64,000 nt of DNA from NCBI GenBank assembly GCA_903821335.1, contig CAIJKV010000220.1:20403-84402 (forward strand), in the 5' to 3' direction. The DNA comes from an uncultured beta proteobacterium. GTDB lineage: Bacteria > Pseudomonadota > Gammaproteobacteria > Burkholderiales > Burkholderiaceae_B. Position 1 is the first letter of the stretch; every line of letters starts with the position of its first letter. Shown here one piece after another: positions 26,607-35,054 of this stretch. The position numbers were made by a program, and so were the translations under genes. The notes under the pieces are model-generated. The model saw only the letters and a program-made list of their open reading frames with translations, was not told the DNA's origin and made no database searches.

Positions 26607-27995
26607 GTGTCTGCATCCCATCCTTTCCCAGCCGCCGCCTTCAAGGCCTATGACATTCGTGGCATCGTGCCCACGGCATTGAACCCGGAGTTCGCGCGGG
26701 AACTGGGCCGTGGCCTGGCCGCGCGGGCAAAGTCCGCGGGCGTATCGACCCTTGTGGTGGGTCGCGACGGGCGCCTGAGCAGCCCGATGCTGGCTTCGGC
26801 GCTCGAGCAAGGCATGCGAGATGGCGGCGTCAACACCATAGACGTGGGCATGGTTCCCACACCGCTCGTCTACTTTGCAGCCTACACCCTCGAAACGGGT
26901 TCTGGCGTGGCTGTCACCGGCAGCCACAACCCCCCTGAATACAACGGCTTCAAGATGATGATGGCGGGGGCCACGCTGCATGGCGACTCGATTCGCGACC
27001 TGCGCGACGAGGTCGCCGCCGGCCCCGTGACGGCAGCCACGCCTGGCACCGGCCGAGAGATCGACATCCTGACGCCCTACCTGGCGCGCGTCCTGGGCGA
27101 CATCAAACTGGCTCGCCCGATGAAAATCGCCGTCGACTGCGGCAACGGCGTAGCCGGTGCTGTCGCACCCCAGCTTTTCCGCGGACTCGGCTGCGAAGTC
27201 ACCGAACTGTTCTGCGACGTCGATGGCACGTTTCCCAATCACCACCCTGATCCCGCCGAGCCGCATAACCTCGAGGATCTGATCCATTGCGTCAAGACCA
27301 CTGACTGTGAAATCGGCCTGGCTTTTGATGGCGATGGCGATCGCCTTGGCGTGGTCACCAAATCCGGGGAAATCATCTGGCCGGATCGCCAGCTGATTCT
27401 GTATGCGCGTGATGTGCTCGAACGCTGCCCCGGTTCCACGATCATTTATGACGTCAAGTGCAGCCGTCATGTCGCGGTCGAAATCCGCGCCGCTGGCGGC
27501 GTGCCGTTGATGTCTCAGACTGGCCATTCGCTCATCAAGGCAAAACTGGCTGAAACCGGGGCACCCCTCGCAGGGGAGATGAGCGGCCATGTTTTCTTTA
27601 AAGAACGCTGGTTCGGCTTTGACGACGGCCTGTACACCGGCGCACGCCTGCTTGAGATTCTGTCACGCTCGGCCGATGCCTCGGCAGTGCTCGAAGCCCT
27701 TCCGCAGGGGGTTTCCACGCCCGAACTGAAGATCGAAATGCGTGAGGGTGAACCCCCTGCACTGGTCAAACGCCTGCAAACCGAAGCCAAGTTCGAGGGC
27801 GCGACGGAAATATTCACGATTGACGGTTTGCGTGCTGAATACGCAGACGGTTTTGGTCTGGCTCGCTCGTCCAACACCACACCGGTCGTCGTGCTGCGCT
27901 TTGAAGGCGACACCCCCGAAGCACTCGCGCGCATTCAGCAGGCCTTCCGTGAGCAGTTGCTTGCCCTGGCGCCAAATATCACCCTTCCCTTCTGA
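26607..27995 (+). CDS. algC: Phosphomannomutase/phosphoglucomutase
   Basis: The 462-residue alpha-D-phosphohexomutase starts with GTG (GGAG eight bases before). It shows FKAYDIRGIVP, the phosphoserine loop AVTGSHNPPEYNGFKMM, metal loop LAFDGDGDRLGVV, sugar-binding GEMSGHVFF and the phosphate-binding tail RSSNTTPVVVLRFEG. It interconverts hexose 6- and 1-phosphates for LPS and capsule precursors. pgi follows 17 bases later, so the two share a transcript that links fructose 6-phosphate to sugar-1-phosphates. The AlgC name is by similarity. Confidence 0.9.
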   Translation: MSASHPFPAAAFKAYDIRGIVPTALNPEFARELGRGLAARAKSAGVSTLVVGRDGRLSSPMLASALEQGMRDGGVNTIDVGMVPTPLVYFAAYTLETGSGVAVTGSHNPPEYNGFKMMMAGATLHGDSIRDLRDEVAAGPVTAATPGTGREIDILTPYLARVLGDIKLARPMKIAVDCGNGVAGAVAPQLFRGLGCEVTELFCDVDGTFPNHHPDPAEPHNLEDLIHCVKTTDCEIGLAFDGDGDRLGVVTKSGEIIWPDRQLILYARDVLERCPGSTIIYDVKCSRHVAVEIRAAGGVPLMSQTGHSLIKAKLAETGAPLAGEMSGHVFFKERWFGFDDGLYTGARLLEILSRSADASAVLEALPQGVSTPELKIEMREGEPPALVKRLQTEAKFEGATEIFTIDGLRAEYADGFGLARSSNTTPVVVLRFEGDTPEALARIQQAFREQLLALAPNITLPF

Positions 27996-28012
27996 TTGAC
28001 CGTCAACACACC

Positions 28013-29587
28013 ATGAGCTCATTGTCAAAAAGCCAGGGCTGGCAAGATTTTTCCTCTGCTGTGCAGGCCACCCCCATCAGTGCAGACACACTACGCATCA
28101 TTCAGGCGGCAGCGCTTGAGGTCGACCTGAGCACGCAGCGCCACTCGCCAGCGATGGCAAAGGCGTCCGAAGCGCTGTTGGCCCAACAAGGATTTGTCCA
28201 GGCGCGTCACCAGTTATTCGAAGGCGGCCATATCAACTGGACAGAAGACCGTGCAGCCTGGCACACGGCGCTGCGGGCAGAAAACCCACCGGCAGGCGTA
28301 GCCGCTGCAATCAAAACGCAGCGGGCCCGGCTCACCAACTTCGTTGAGCAGGCCAACGCGCAGAATCTGTACCGCAACGTGGTGCATCTGGGTATCGGTG
28401 GCAGCGACTGGGGACCAAGACTGGCCGTCTCGTCACTGGCGGGTGCCGGCGGACGTCGCCATATCCGGTTTGCCTCCAACGTTGACGCGCACGCGATCAC
28501 CGCCGCCCTCCAGGGCCTGGATCCACTCGACACGCTCGTGATCATCTCTTCAAAGTCGTTCACCACGACCGAGTCGCTCGCCAATGCTGCACGCGCGATC
28601 GAATGGCTGCGCGCAGCGGGTATTGCCAATCCACTTGAGCGCTTTGTGGCCGTGACTGCCAATCCTAAGGCTGCGCGTGAGTTTGGCATTTCGGACGATC
28701 ACATTTTTGAATTCTGGGACTGGGTGGGTGGACGCTACTCGATGTGGTCCTCAATCGGATTGCCCATCGCGCTCGCGCTGGGCCTGGAGGTCTTCAACGA
28801 CATGCTCGCAGGCGCGGGCGCCATGGATACGCATTTCCTGAATGCGCCCGTTTGCGACAATGCGCCGATTCAAATGGCACTGAGTGGCGTGGCAAATTGC
28901 AGCGTGCTGGGCTATGCGTCCTTCGCGCTTTGCCCCTACGATGCGCGCCTGCGCTTTCTGGTGCCATGGCTGCAACAGCTCGAAATGGAATCGCTGGGTA
29001 AATCAACCATGCGCGATGGCGAAACGCTTGATGTGCCGAGCAGCCCCGTTGTATGGGGAATGCCAGGCACCGATGCTCAGCACACCTTTTTCCAGTGGCT
29101 GCACCAGGACGCCAAAGGGTCGCCGGTCGACTTTATTCTCTGTGCCAAACCCGACCACCACCACACGCGCCATCATCGTCTGCTGGTGGCCAACTGCCTG
29201 GCCCAGCGCGCCGCACTGCTTGAAGGCAAGTCCTATGAAAAGGCTCTTGCCGAAGTGAGCCGCAAAGAGTCAGATCCCGACCGCGCGCAAGCGCTGGCCA
29301 AGCACCGCGTGCACCCGGGCGGACGTCCTTCCACACTAATCGTGTTGCCTTGCCTGAACGCACACCACCTCGGCGCGTTGCTGGCACTTTATGAACACAA
29401 AGTCTTTACCGAGGGCGTGCTCTGGGGCATCAATCCCTTTGATCAGTGGGGTGTAGAGTTTGGCAAACAACTGGCGGGCGACCTTGAGCGCCGGCTCGAC
29501 GCAATGGAAAGCGAGCTCGAAACCAGTCCATACGACCCGTCAACCGCCTACTGGGTGCGTCGCCTGGCCAGTGGCAGCTCAGCCTGA
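28013..29587 (+). CDS. pgi: Glucose-6-phosphate isomerase
   Basis: The 524-residue enzyme interconverts glucose 6-phosphate and fructose 6-phosphate. Signatures are VHLGIGGSDWGPRLA, VIISSKSFTTTESLANA, WVGGRYSMWSSIGLPIAL and GINPFDQWGVEFGKQLA with the catalytic Lys. It is slightly shorter than the E. coli enzyme (549). It is the second gene after the phosphohexomutase and converges on wbpP with nine bases between the stops. Confidence 0.95.
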   Translation: MSSLSKSQGWQDFSSAVQATPISADTLRIIQAAALEVDLSTQRHSPAMAKASEALLAQQGFVQARHQLFEGGHINWTEDRAAWHTALRAENPPAGVAAAIKTQRARLTNFVEQANAQNLYRNVVHLGIGGSDWGPRLAVSSLAGAGGRRHIRFASNVDAHAITAALQGLDPLDTLVIISSKSFTTTESLANAARAIEWLRAAGIANPLERFVAVTANPKAAREFGISDDHIFEFWDWVGGRYSMWSSIGLPIALALGLEVFNDMLAGAGAMDTHFLNAPVCDNAPIQMALSGVANCSVLGYASFALCPYDARLRFLVPWLQQLEMESLGKSTMRDGETLDVPSSPVVWGMPGTDAQHTFFQWLHQDAKGSPVDFILCAKPDHHHTRHHRLLVANCLAQRAALLEGKSYEKALAEVSRKESDPDRAQALAKHRVHPGGRPSTLIVLPCLNAHHLGALLALYEHKVFTEGVLWGINPFDQWGVEFGKQLAGDLERRLDAMESELETSPYDPSTAYWVRRLASGSSA

Positions 29588-29596
29588 CGGCCTGGG

Positions 29597-30637
29597 TTAA
29601 CTCAGAAACTGCGTATACCAGGGCATCGCCTCTTCCAGGCCCTGCAACATGGTGTACGCAGGCTGGTAGCCCAGCTTTTTTTGCGCCTTGCCGATGTCGG
29701 CCTGCGAATGGCGCACGTCGCCCGCGCGAAAATCCCGGTAGACCGGTTCCTTGGCGTACTGCACACCGTGCTGCGCGAGCGTGGTCGCCAGGTGCGCATA
29801 CAGCGTGTTCAAGCTGGTGCGGGCATTGACCGCAACGTTGTAGACCTCACTGACACCCTCGTTGTGTTCAAACGCGGCCAGGATATTGGCTTGTACGGCA
29901 TTGTCGACAAAACAGAAGTCACGGCTGGTCTCGCCGTCGCCGTTGACCAGTACATCTTCGCCCCGGATCATCGCGGCGATCCATTTCGGGATCACGGCGG
30001 CGTAGGCGCCTTCAGGGTCCTGGCGCTTGCCAAACACATTGAAATACCGCAGCCCTGCACTGCCAAAACCATAGCTTCGCGCGAACACTTCAGCGTACAG
30101 TTCATTGACAAATTTGGTGACGGCGTAGGGCGACAGCGGCTTGCCGATCCGGTCTTCAACCTTGGGCAGGTCGGGATGATCGCCGTAGGTCGAGCTTGAG
30201 GCCGCATACACAAACGAAGCCACCTCGGCGTCGCGCGCGGCGACCAGCATATTAAGAAAGCCGGAAATGTTGACCGCGTTGGTGGTGACCGGATCCTTGA
30301 GCGAACGCGGCACTGAACCCAAGGCCGCCTGATGCAGCACAAAGTCCACGCCCGTCACCGCGCGCTCGCAAGTGCCCGGATCGCGGATGTCGCCCTCGAT
30401 CAAGCGGAACCGCGCCCACTGTGCAGGCGCGACCGTAGCCTGCACCTCATCGAGATTGCGCTGGTGGCCGGTCGCAAAATTGTCCAGACCCACCACGCTC
30501 TGGTCCAGCCCCAGCAGGGTCTCAAGCAGGTTTGAGCCGATAAACCCCGCACAGCCCGTCACCAGCCACGTGCGCGGGTTGGCGCGCAGCGCCTGCTTGA
30601 CTTCGTCGTAGCGGGTGGAGGCCATTGGGGTTCTCAT
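29597..30637 (-). CDS. wbpP: UDP-HexNAc C4-epimerase, WbpP/VipB type
   Basis: A 346-residue short-chain dehydrogenase. The Rossmann motif is [13 protein letters not shown]; the catalytic residues are in [10 protein letters not shown] and [17 protein letters not shown] (Ser, Tyr, Lys); the N-terminal extension of about 20 residues and [10 protein letters not shown] are typical of the WbpP/TviC group, which prefers UDP-GlcNAc and its uronic acid. It starts two bases after the wbpA-like stop. Together they would turn UDP-GlcNAc into UDP-GalNAcA, as in Vi antigen and several O antigens. A second ATG at 30625 is possible. Confidence 0.9.
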   Translation of the reverse strand: MRTPMASTRYDEVKQALRANPRTWLVTGCAGFIGSNLLETLLGLDQSVVGLDNFATGHQRNLDEVQATVAPAQWARFRLIEGDIRDPGTCERAVTGVDFVLHQAALGSVPRSLKDPVTTNAVNISGFLNMLVAARDAEVASFVYAASSSTYGDHPDLPKVEDRIGKPLSPYAVTKFVNELYAEVFARSYGFGSAGLRYFNVFGKRQDPEGAYAAVIPKWIAAMIRGEDVLVNGDGETSRDFCFVDNAVQANILAAFEHNEGVSEVYNVAVNARTSLNTLYAHLATTLAQHGVQYAKEPVYRDFRAGDVRHSQADIGKAQKKLGYQPAYTMLQGLEEAMPWYTQFLS

Positions 30638-30639
30638 GA

Positions 30640-31914
30640 TTACAAACGCAGGTCAGACTGGGACGCAGGCAGGATGTACTTTAGGTCATACAGCACGTGC
30701 TCGGGCTTGCCCAGCGCACGAATACCCTCAGCGCCCAGTTCGGTGAATTCACGGTGGGCGACCGCCAGGATCACAGCATCGTAATGTCCCGGGATCAGCG
30801 TCTGCACAGGCGTCAGGTTGTATTCATGTACGGCTTCGGCTGGGTCAACCCATGGGTCGTAGACATCGACGTGGACGTTGTATTCCCGCAGTTCATTGAC
30901 GATGTCGACAATTCGGGTGTTGCGCAGGTCGGGGCAGTTTTCCTTGAATGCCAGACCCATGACCAGAACGCGCGCGCCCTGCACATGAATGCGCCGGCGC
31001 GTCATCGCCTTGACCAGTTGCGCCACGACATAGCCACCCATGGAATCATTCAACCGGCGTCCGGCCAGGATGATCTCGGGGTGGTAACCGATCGACTGCG
31101 CCTTGTGCGTCAGGTAATAGGGATCGACACCGATGCAGTGCCCACCCACCAGTCCGGGACGAAACGGCAGAAAATTCCACTTGGTGCCTGCGGCCTGCAA
31201 CACGGCCTCGGTGTCGATGCCCATCTTGTTAAAGATGAGCGCCAGCTCGTTGATGAGGGCAATATTGACGTCGCGCTGCGTGTTTTCAATCACCTTGGCG
31301 GCCTCAGCCACGCGGATACTGGGCGCCATGTGCGTGCCCGCCACGATAATCTGGCGGTAGATTTCATCGACCAGCAGTGCCACCTCGGGCGTCGACCCGG
31401 AGGTCACTTTCTTGATCGTGCTGACGCGGTGAGCCTTGTCACCCGGGTTAATCCGCTCCGGGCTATAGCCGGCGAAGAAATCAACGTTGAATGTCAGGCC
31501 AGAGGCCTGCTCGAGCACCGGCACGCAGTCTTCCTCGGTCGCACCCGGGTACACGGTCGACTCGTAAATCACGATGTCGCCTGGTTTCAGTACCGCTCCG
31601 ATGGTCTCGCTCGCCCGGATGAGCGGGGTCAGATCCGGTTGCTTGTACTGGTCAATCGGGGTGGGCACCGTCACGATGAAAACGTTCGCCTGGGCAAGCT
31701 CGGCACGGTCGCAGGTCACGCGCAAGCCCGTCGCCGACCGGAGTTCGTCGTCGTCCACCTCAAGGGTGTGGTCGTGGCCGCCAGCCAGCGCGGCCACTCG
31801 GGCGACATTGATATCGAACCCGATCACTGGGCGTTTTTTGGCAAACTCGACCGCGAGAGGCAGCCCGACGTACCCTAACCCAACCACTGCCAGCTTGACG
31901 TCCTGAATTTGCAA
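30640..31914 (-). CDS. wbpA: UDP-N-acetylglucosamine 6-dehydrogenase, WbpA/TviB type
   Basis: A UDP-sugar dehydrogenase of about 424 residues: [20 protein letters not shown] (NAD site), [30 protein letters not shown] and [17 protein letters not shown] with the catalytic Cys. It oxidises the C6 of UDP-GlcNAc to the uronic acid. The frame is open to an ATG at 32025, but I favour TTG at 31914, six bases after GGAG, since it places the start just before the NAD motif as in homologues. wbpP follows directly. No glycosyltransferases are next to the pair. Confidence 0.88.
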   Translation of the reverse strand: MQIQDVKLAVVGLGYVGLPLAVEFAKKRPVIGFDINVARVAALAGGHDHTLEVDDDELRSATGLRVTCDRAELAQANVFIVTVPTPIDQYKQPDLTPLIRASETIGAVLKPGDIVIYESTVYPGATEEDCVPVLEQASGLTFNVDFFAGYSPERINPGDKAHRVSTIKKVTSGSTPEVALLVDEIYRQIIVAGTHMAPSIRVAEAAKVIENTQRDVNIALINELALIFNKMGIDTEAVLQAAGTKWNFLPFRPGLVGGHCIGVDPYYLTHKAQSIGYHPEIILAGRRLNDSMGGYVVAQLVKAMTRRRIHVQGARVLVMGLAFKENCPDLRNTRIVDIVNELREYNVHVDVYDPWVDPAEAVHEYNLTPVQTLIPGHYDAVILAVAHREFTELGAEGIRALGKPEHVLYDLKYILPASQSDLRL

Positions 31915-32079
31915 AATAGTCTCCGTTGTCACGACAGAATCAGTGCTGTTGACACGTTTGGGAGGGTGACCCTCCCAAACAATCCCTTGATTGTACGAGG
32001 GAAACAAAACAAGGGTAAACCCCAATCACGGTGGGACTTGCCGCGCCGCTTGCAGTCAAGCTGTCTGGTAAAAAAAGAC

Positions 32080-32236
32080 AAAAAAGAGCCCAAGACTTTG
32101 CAGTCTTGGGCTAAATCCACCAAAGGAGGAGGGTGGAGGAGACAACCTTGGCACGTTGAGCAGGGCTTTGACCAGAAAGTTCAGGGGTTATTCACCGCAC
32201 CTGCACTTCATTAAGACCTCAGTACTCAACATCCAC
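32080..32236 (-). ncRNA. Candidate small RNA with C-rich anti-Shine-Dalgarno stretch
   Basis: No protein gene fits 31915-32390. On the minus strand there is a sigma-70-like promoter (TTGCAT at 32266-32271, 17-base spacer, TAATAT at 32243-32248), then about 150 bases, then a perfect 11-base-pair hairpin with a U-run. The body contains CTCCTCCACCCTCCTCC (near 32127-32143), which could pair with Shine-Dalgarno sequences as C-rich bacterial sRNAs do. The transcript could instead be the trailing part of a longer coq7 mRNA or the relic of a lost gene. Confidence 0.4.
32087..32112 (-). terminator. Strong rho-independent terminator
   Basis: AGCCCAAGACT and AGTCTTGGGCT pair perfectly over 11 bases with a TTGC loop. 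On the minus strand the hairpin is followed by CTTTTTTGTCTTTTTTT. It lies 279 bases beyond the coq7 stop, too far for a usual coq7 terminator, and it serves the candidate sRNA. Confidence 0.85.
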
Positions 32237-32242
32237 AACTAA

Positions 32243-32271
32243 ATATTAATCGATTTTTTTGTGCGATGCAA
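32243..32271 (-). promoter_or_regulatory. Promoter of the candidate sRNA, overlapped by a TGC-rich site
   Basis: TTGCAT and TAATAT are 17 bases apart on the minus strand. The -35 lies inside TTGTGCGATGCAAGAA (32259-32274, plus strand). A related inverted copy, TTGTGCATCGCAACAA, is at 32315-32330; both contain TGCGATGCA or its complement. Such TGC-rich dyads resemble sites of PhaR-type regulators, but this is only an impression. Confidence 0.4.
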
Positions 32272-32390
32272 GAATATTGATATCTGGGGGCATGTGGACG
32301 AAAACTTGTTGTTTTTGTGCATCGCAACAACATTGGGTGCGGGTGATTACCCTTGCCTCGTCCAGGCCTGCGCCGGCACAACGTTCTGCC

Positions 32391-33077
32391 CTAAATACGG
32401 TAAGCCAGCGTCGTCATGACTTTAGACACCAGCTTCATCAAACCGCGCACTGGCAAGGGAAGAGGCGACGCGCCATGACGCTCCGCCGTCTGACGATGGC
32501 CGATCTCGTCTTGCTTCATCTGTTGAACAATGGCGCGCGATCGAACATCCTCAGGGGGCAACTGCTTGAGGTGGCCGTCGAGGTGTGCCTCAACCTGCCG
32601 TTCCGTTTCGGCCATGAACCCAAGGCTGGGGCCAACGCCCGCCCTTGCGGCCAGCAGCCCGAACGCAAACGACCCGGCGTACCACAACGGGTTGAGAAAA
32701 CTCGGCCGACTTTGCAATTCCTTGAGACGCTGCTTGCACCATACAAGGTGATCGACCTCTTCCTGTGCGGCATCGCGCAGCAAAGTCACCGTCGCCGGGT
32801 CCTTGCACACTGCGGCCTGCCCCCGATACAGCGCCTGGGCGCAAATTTCGCCGACATGGTTGACACGCATCAGGCCTGCCACGTGCTGCTTCTGGGTTTC
32901 GTCAGAAATATCGGGCTGATCGATGGGTTTGTGCCCAGCCGGATTCGGACGACCTGATGTCAGACCACCACCCAGGACATGCAGCGCCACGTCAAGTTCC
33001 GCAATAAAGGGGTCGCACCAGTCGTGGCGACGCGCAAACGGGGGCGAAACGGTGCTGGGGACAGGATGAACAGACAT
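32391..33077 (-). CDS. coq7: Demethoxyubiquinone hydroxylase (2-polyprenyl-3-methyl-6-methoxy-1,4-benzoquinone monooxygenase)
   Basis: The 228-residue di-iron carboxylate protein performs the last hydroxylation of ubiquinone. The metal ligands are in LMRVNHVGEICAQALYRGQA (ExxH-type), QEEVDHLVWC, VEAHLDGHLKQLP and QMKQDEIGHRQTA. I start at 33077, seven bases after GGAG; the frame upstream to 33188 lacks support. Gene length is usual for betaproteobacteria. It is divergent from the OsmC gene across 170 bases. Confidence 0.93.
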   Translation of the reverse strand: MSVHPVPSTVSPPFARRHDWCDPFIAELDVALHVLGGGLTSGRPNPAGHKPIDQPDISDETQKQHVAGLMRVNHVGEICAQALYRGQAAVCKDPATVTLLRDAAQEEVDHLVWCKQRLKELQSRPSFLNPLWYAGSFAFGLLAARAGVGPSLGFMAETERQVEAHLDGHLKQLPPEDVRSRAIVQQMKQDEIGHRQTAERHGASPLPLPVRGLMKLVSKVMTTLAYRI

Positions 33078-33247
33078 GGCAAACTCCGAACGCGCCGATC
33101 GACTGATCGACAACAATAAAGCCTGCCCGTATTTTACGCCTTTGCCACCACGGCCAACGCCGTGCGCGGAGACTCCCCAGCCCGGCAATACCCGGATAAA
33201 AGGTGGGTGAAAGGTTTATCATTCCTGCTTTAGGAGATGGACCCACC

Positions 33248-33694
33248 ATGGAATGCACAATCGACTGGGGCGGCCCGCAAGGCATGCTATTCGTTGCCCG
33301 AACCGGCTCTGGCCACATTGCCGCGATGGACGGCGCACCCGACGGCGGCGGCAACAACCTGGCACCACGCCCAATGGAGATGCTGCTGGCAGGCACGGGG
33401 GGCTGTTCCGCCTACGACGTCGTACTGATCCTCAAACGTGGGCGCCATGCCGTCACCGGGTGCTCCGTCAGCCTCAAGGCCGAACGTGCTGAGGTCGACC
33501 CCAAGGTCTTCACCAGCATTCATTTCACCTTTACCGTCACAGGTAAAAACCTGCCACGCGCTGCGGTCGAGCGCGCGATCGCACTGTCTCACGAAAAGTA
33601 CTGCTCGGCTTCGGCGATGCTGGCTCACACTGCCAAAATCACCTGGTCTGCGCAAATCGCGGATGAAGGCTCACCAGCGCCCGCGCAGCCTTAA
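33248..33694 (+). CDS. OsmC/Ohr family protein
   Basis: A 148-residue OsmC-fold protein, YhfA-like, starting at 33248 behind AGGAG (the ATG at 33203 would add 15 residues). The two conserved cysteines are in [11 protein letters not shown] and [12 protein letters not shown], spaced as in peroxide-reducing OsmC/Ohr proteins, and [10 protein letters not shown] is a family motif. It probably handles organic peroxides or an electrophile. It precedes thyA by 16 bases and could be co-transcribed with it. Confidence 0.85.
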   Translation: MECTIDWGGPQGMLFVARTGSGHIAAMDGAPDGGGNNLAPRPMEMLLAGTGGCSAYDVVLILKRGRHAVTGCSVSLKAERAEVDPKVFTSIHFTFTVTGKNLPRAAVERAIALSHEKYCSASAMLAHTAKITWSAQIADEGSPAPAQP

Positions 33695-33710
33695 CCCGAG
33701 ACGCCCGAAC

Positions 33711-34505
33711 ATGAACCAGTACGAAACCTTCATGCGCCATGTCGCCACACACGGCGTCAACAAGACTGACCGCACAGGCACCGGCACGCGCTCGGTGTTT
33801 GGTTATCAGATGCGCTTCGATCTGCAGCAGGGGTTTCCTCTGATCACGACAAAAAAACTGCACACGCGCAGTATTTTTGTCGAACTGTTGTGGTTCTTGC
33901 GCGGGGACTCGAACGTTCGCTGGTTGCAAGAACGCGGCGTATCGATCTGGAACGAATGGGCGCGCCCAGACGGAGACCTCGGTCCCGTCTACGGTGTGCA
34001 GTGGAGATCCTGGCCGACACCGGACGGACGTCATATTGATCAGATCAGCCAGGTACTTGAGCAGATCCGCACCAATCCAGACTCGCGCAGGCTCATCGTT
34101 TCGGCCTGGAACGTCGGCGAAATACCGAACATGGCACTCCCGCCCTGCCACGCATTCTTTCAGTTCTACGTCGCCCAGGGCAGATTGTCCTGCCAGCTAT
34201 ATCAACGCAGTGCCGACATATTCCTGGGGGTTCCCTTCAACATCGCGAGTTACGCCTTGCTCACGCACATGGTGGCACAACAGTGCGGGCTGGAGGTCGG
34301 CGATTTCATCTGGACAGGGGGCGACTGCCATTTGTACAGCAATCATATGGAACAGGTTGAAACGCAACTTGCGCGCGAACCCTATCCCTACCCAACACTG
34401 ATCATCCAGCGCAAGCCGGACTCGCTGTTCGACTATCAATACGAAGACTTCGTGATTGAGTCCTACCAGCACCACCCACACATCAAGGCGCCGGTTGCCG
34501 TATAG
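33711..34505 (+). CDS. thyA: Thymidylate synthase
   Basis: The 264-residue enzyme methylates dUMP to dTMP with methylene-tetrahydrofolate. Seen are [17 protein letters not shown], the dUMP site with catalytic Cys in [36 protein letters not shown] and [16 protein letters not shown]. The start at 33711 is the family start; an open frame from 33438 is a shadow of the OsmC gene. folA follows, so folate oxidised by ThyA is reduced by the next gene product. Confidence 0.96.
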   Translation: MNQYETFMRHVATHGVNKTDRTGTGTRSVFGYQMRFDLQQGFPLITTKKLHTRSIFVELLWFLRGDSNVRWLQERGVSIWNEWARPDGDLGPVYGVQWRSWPTPDGRHIDQISQVLEQIRTNPDSRRLIVSAWNVGEIPNMALPPCHAFFQFYVAQGRLSCQLYQRSADIFLGVPFNIASYALLTHMVAQQCGLEVGDFIWTGGDCHLYSNHMEQVETQLAREPYPYPTLIIQRKPDSLFDYQYEDFVIESYQHHPHIKAPVAV

Positions 34506-34542
34506 GCCAACGACGCATGAACTTATAAAGACTCACTTGCCC

Positions 34543-35025
34543 ATGTTGCTGAACCTGATTGTTGCCTACGCGCAAAACCACACGATCGGCCGTGACAACA
34601 TGCTGCCCTGGAAGCTTCCCGGCGACTTGGCGCATTTCAAACGCACGACCCTGGGATGCCCGATCATCATGGGGCGCAAGACCTGGGACGCACTTGGCCG
34701 CCCCTTGCCGGGCCGTCGTAATATCGTTGTCACGCGTACGGCCGGCCTTGCGGCGCCAGGTGCCGAAGTCGCGGGCAGCCTGTCTGCCGCCCTGGAACTG
34801 GTGAAAGACACGGAACAGGCCTTTGTGATCGGTGGTGGGCAGCTCTACGCGCTGGCACTGCCCCTGGCAGACCGGGTGATTGCCACCGAGGTACACGCCA
34901 CCGTCGAGGGCGATGCCGTGTTCGCCCCACTCGATCCAACAGACTGGCTTGAAGTATCGCGCTCGCCACAACCAGCGGAAAATGGTCTCGCCTACGACCT
35001 GGTTGAATATCAACGAAAAAGCTGA
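34543..35025 (+). CDS. folA: Dihydrofolate reductase
   Basis: A 160-residue enzyme reducing dihydrofolate with NADPH. It begins MLLNLIVAYAQNHTIGRDNMLPWKLPGDLAHFKRTTLG, continues PIIMGRKTWDALGRPLPGRRNIVVT and has FVIGGGQLYALALP and the acidic YDLVEYQRK end. The ATG at 34543 matches the family start; the earlier in-frame ATG at 34456 lies inside thyA. It follows thyA by 37 bases, the common thyA-folA pair. Confidence 0.95.
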   Translation: MLLNLIVAYAQNHTIGRDNMLPWKLPGDLAHFKRTTLGCPIIMGRKTWDALGRPLPGRRNIVVTRTAGLAAPGAEVAGSLSAALELVKDTEQAFVIGGGQLYALALPLADRVIATEVHATVEGDAVFAPLDPTDWLEVSRSPQPAENGLAYDLVEYQRKS

Positions 35026-35054
35026 CAGGCACTCTACGCCTCTATGGACCGGAA

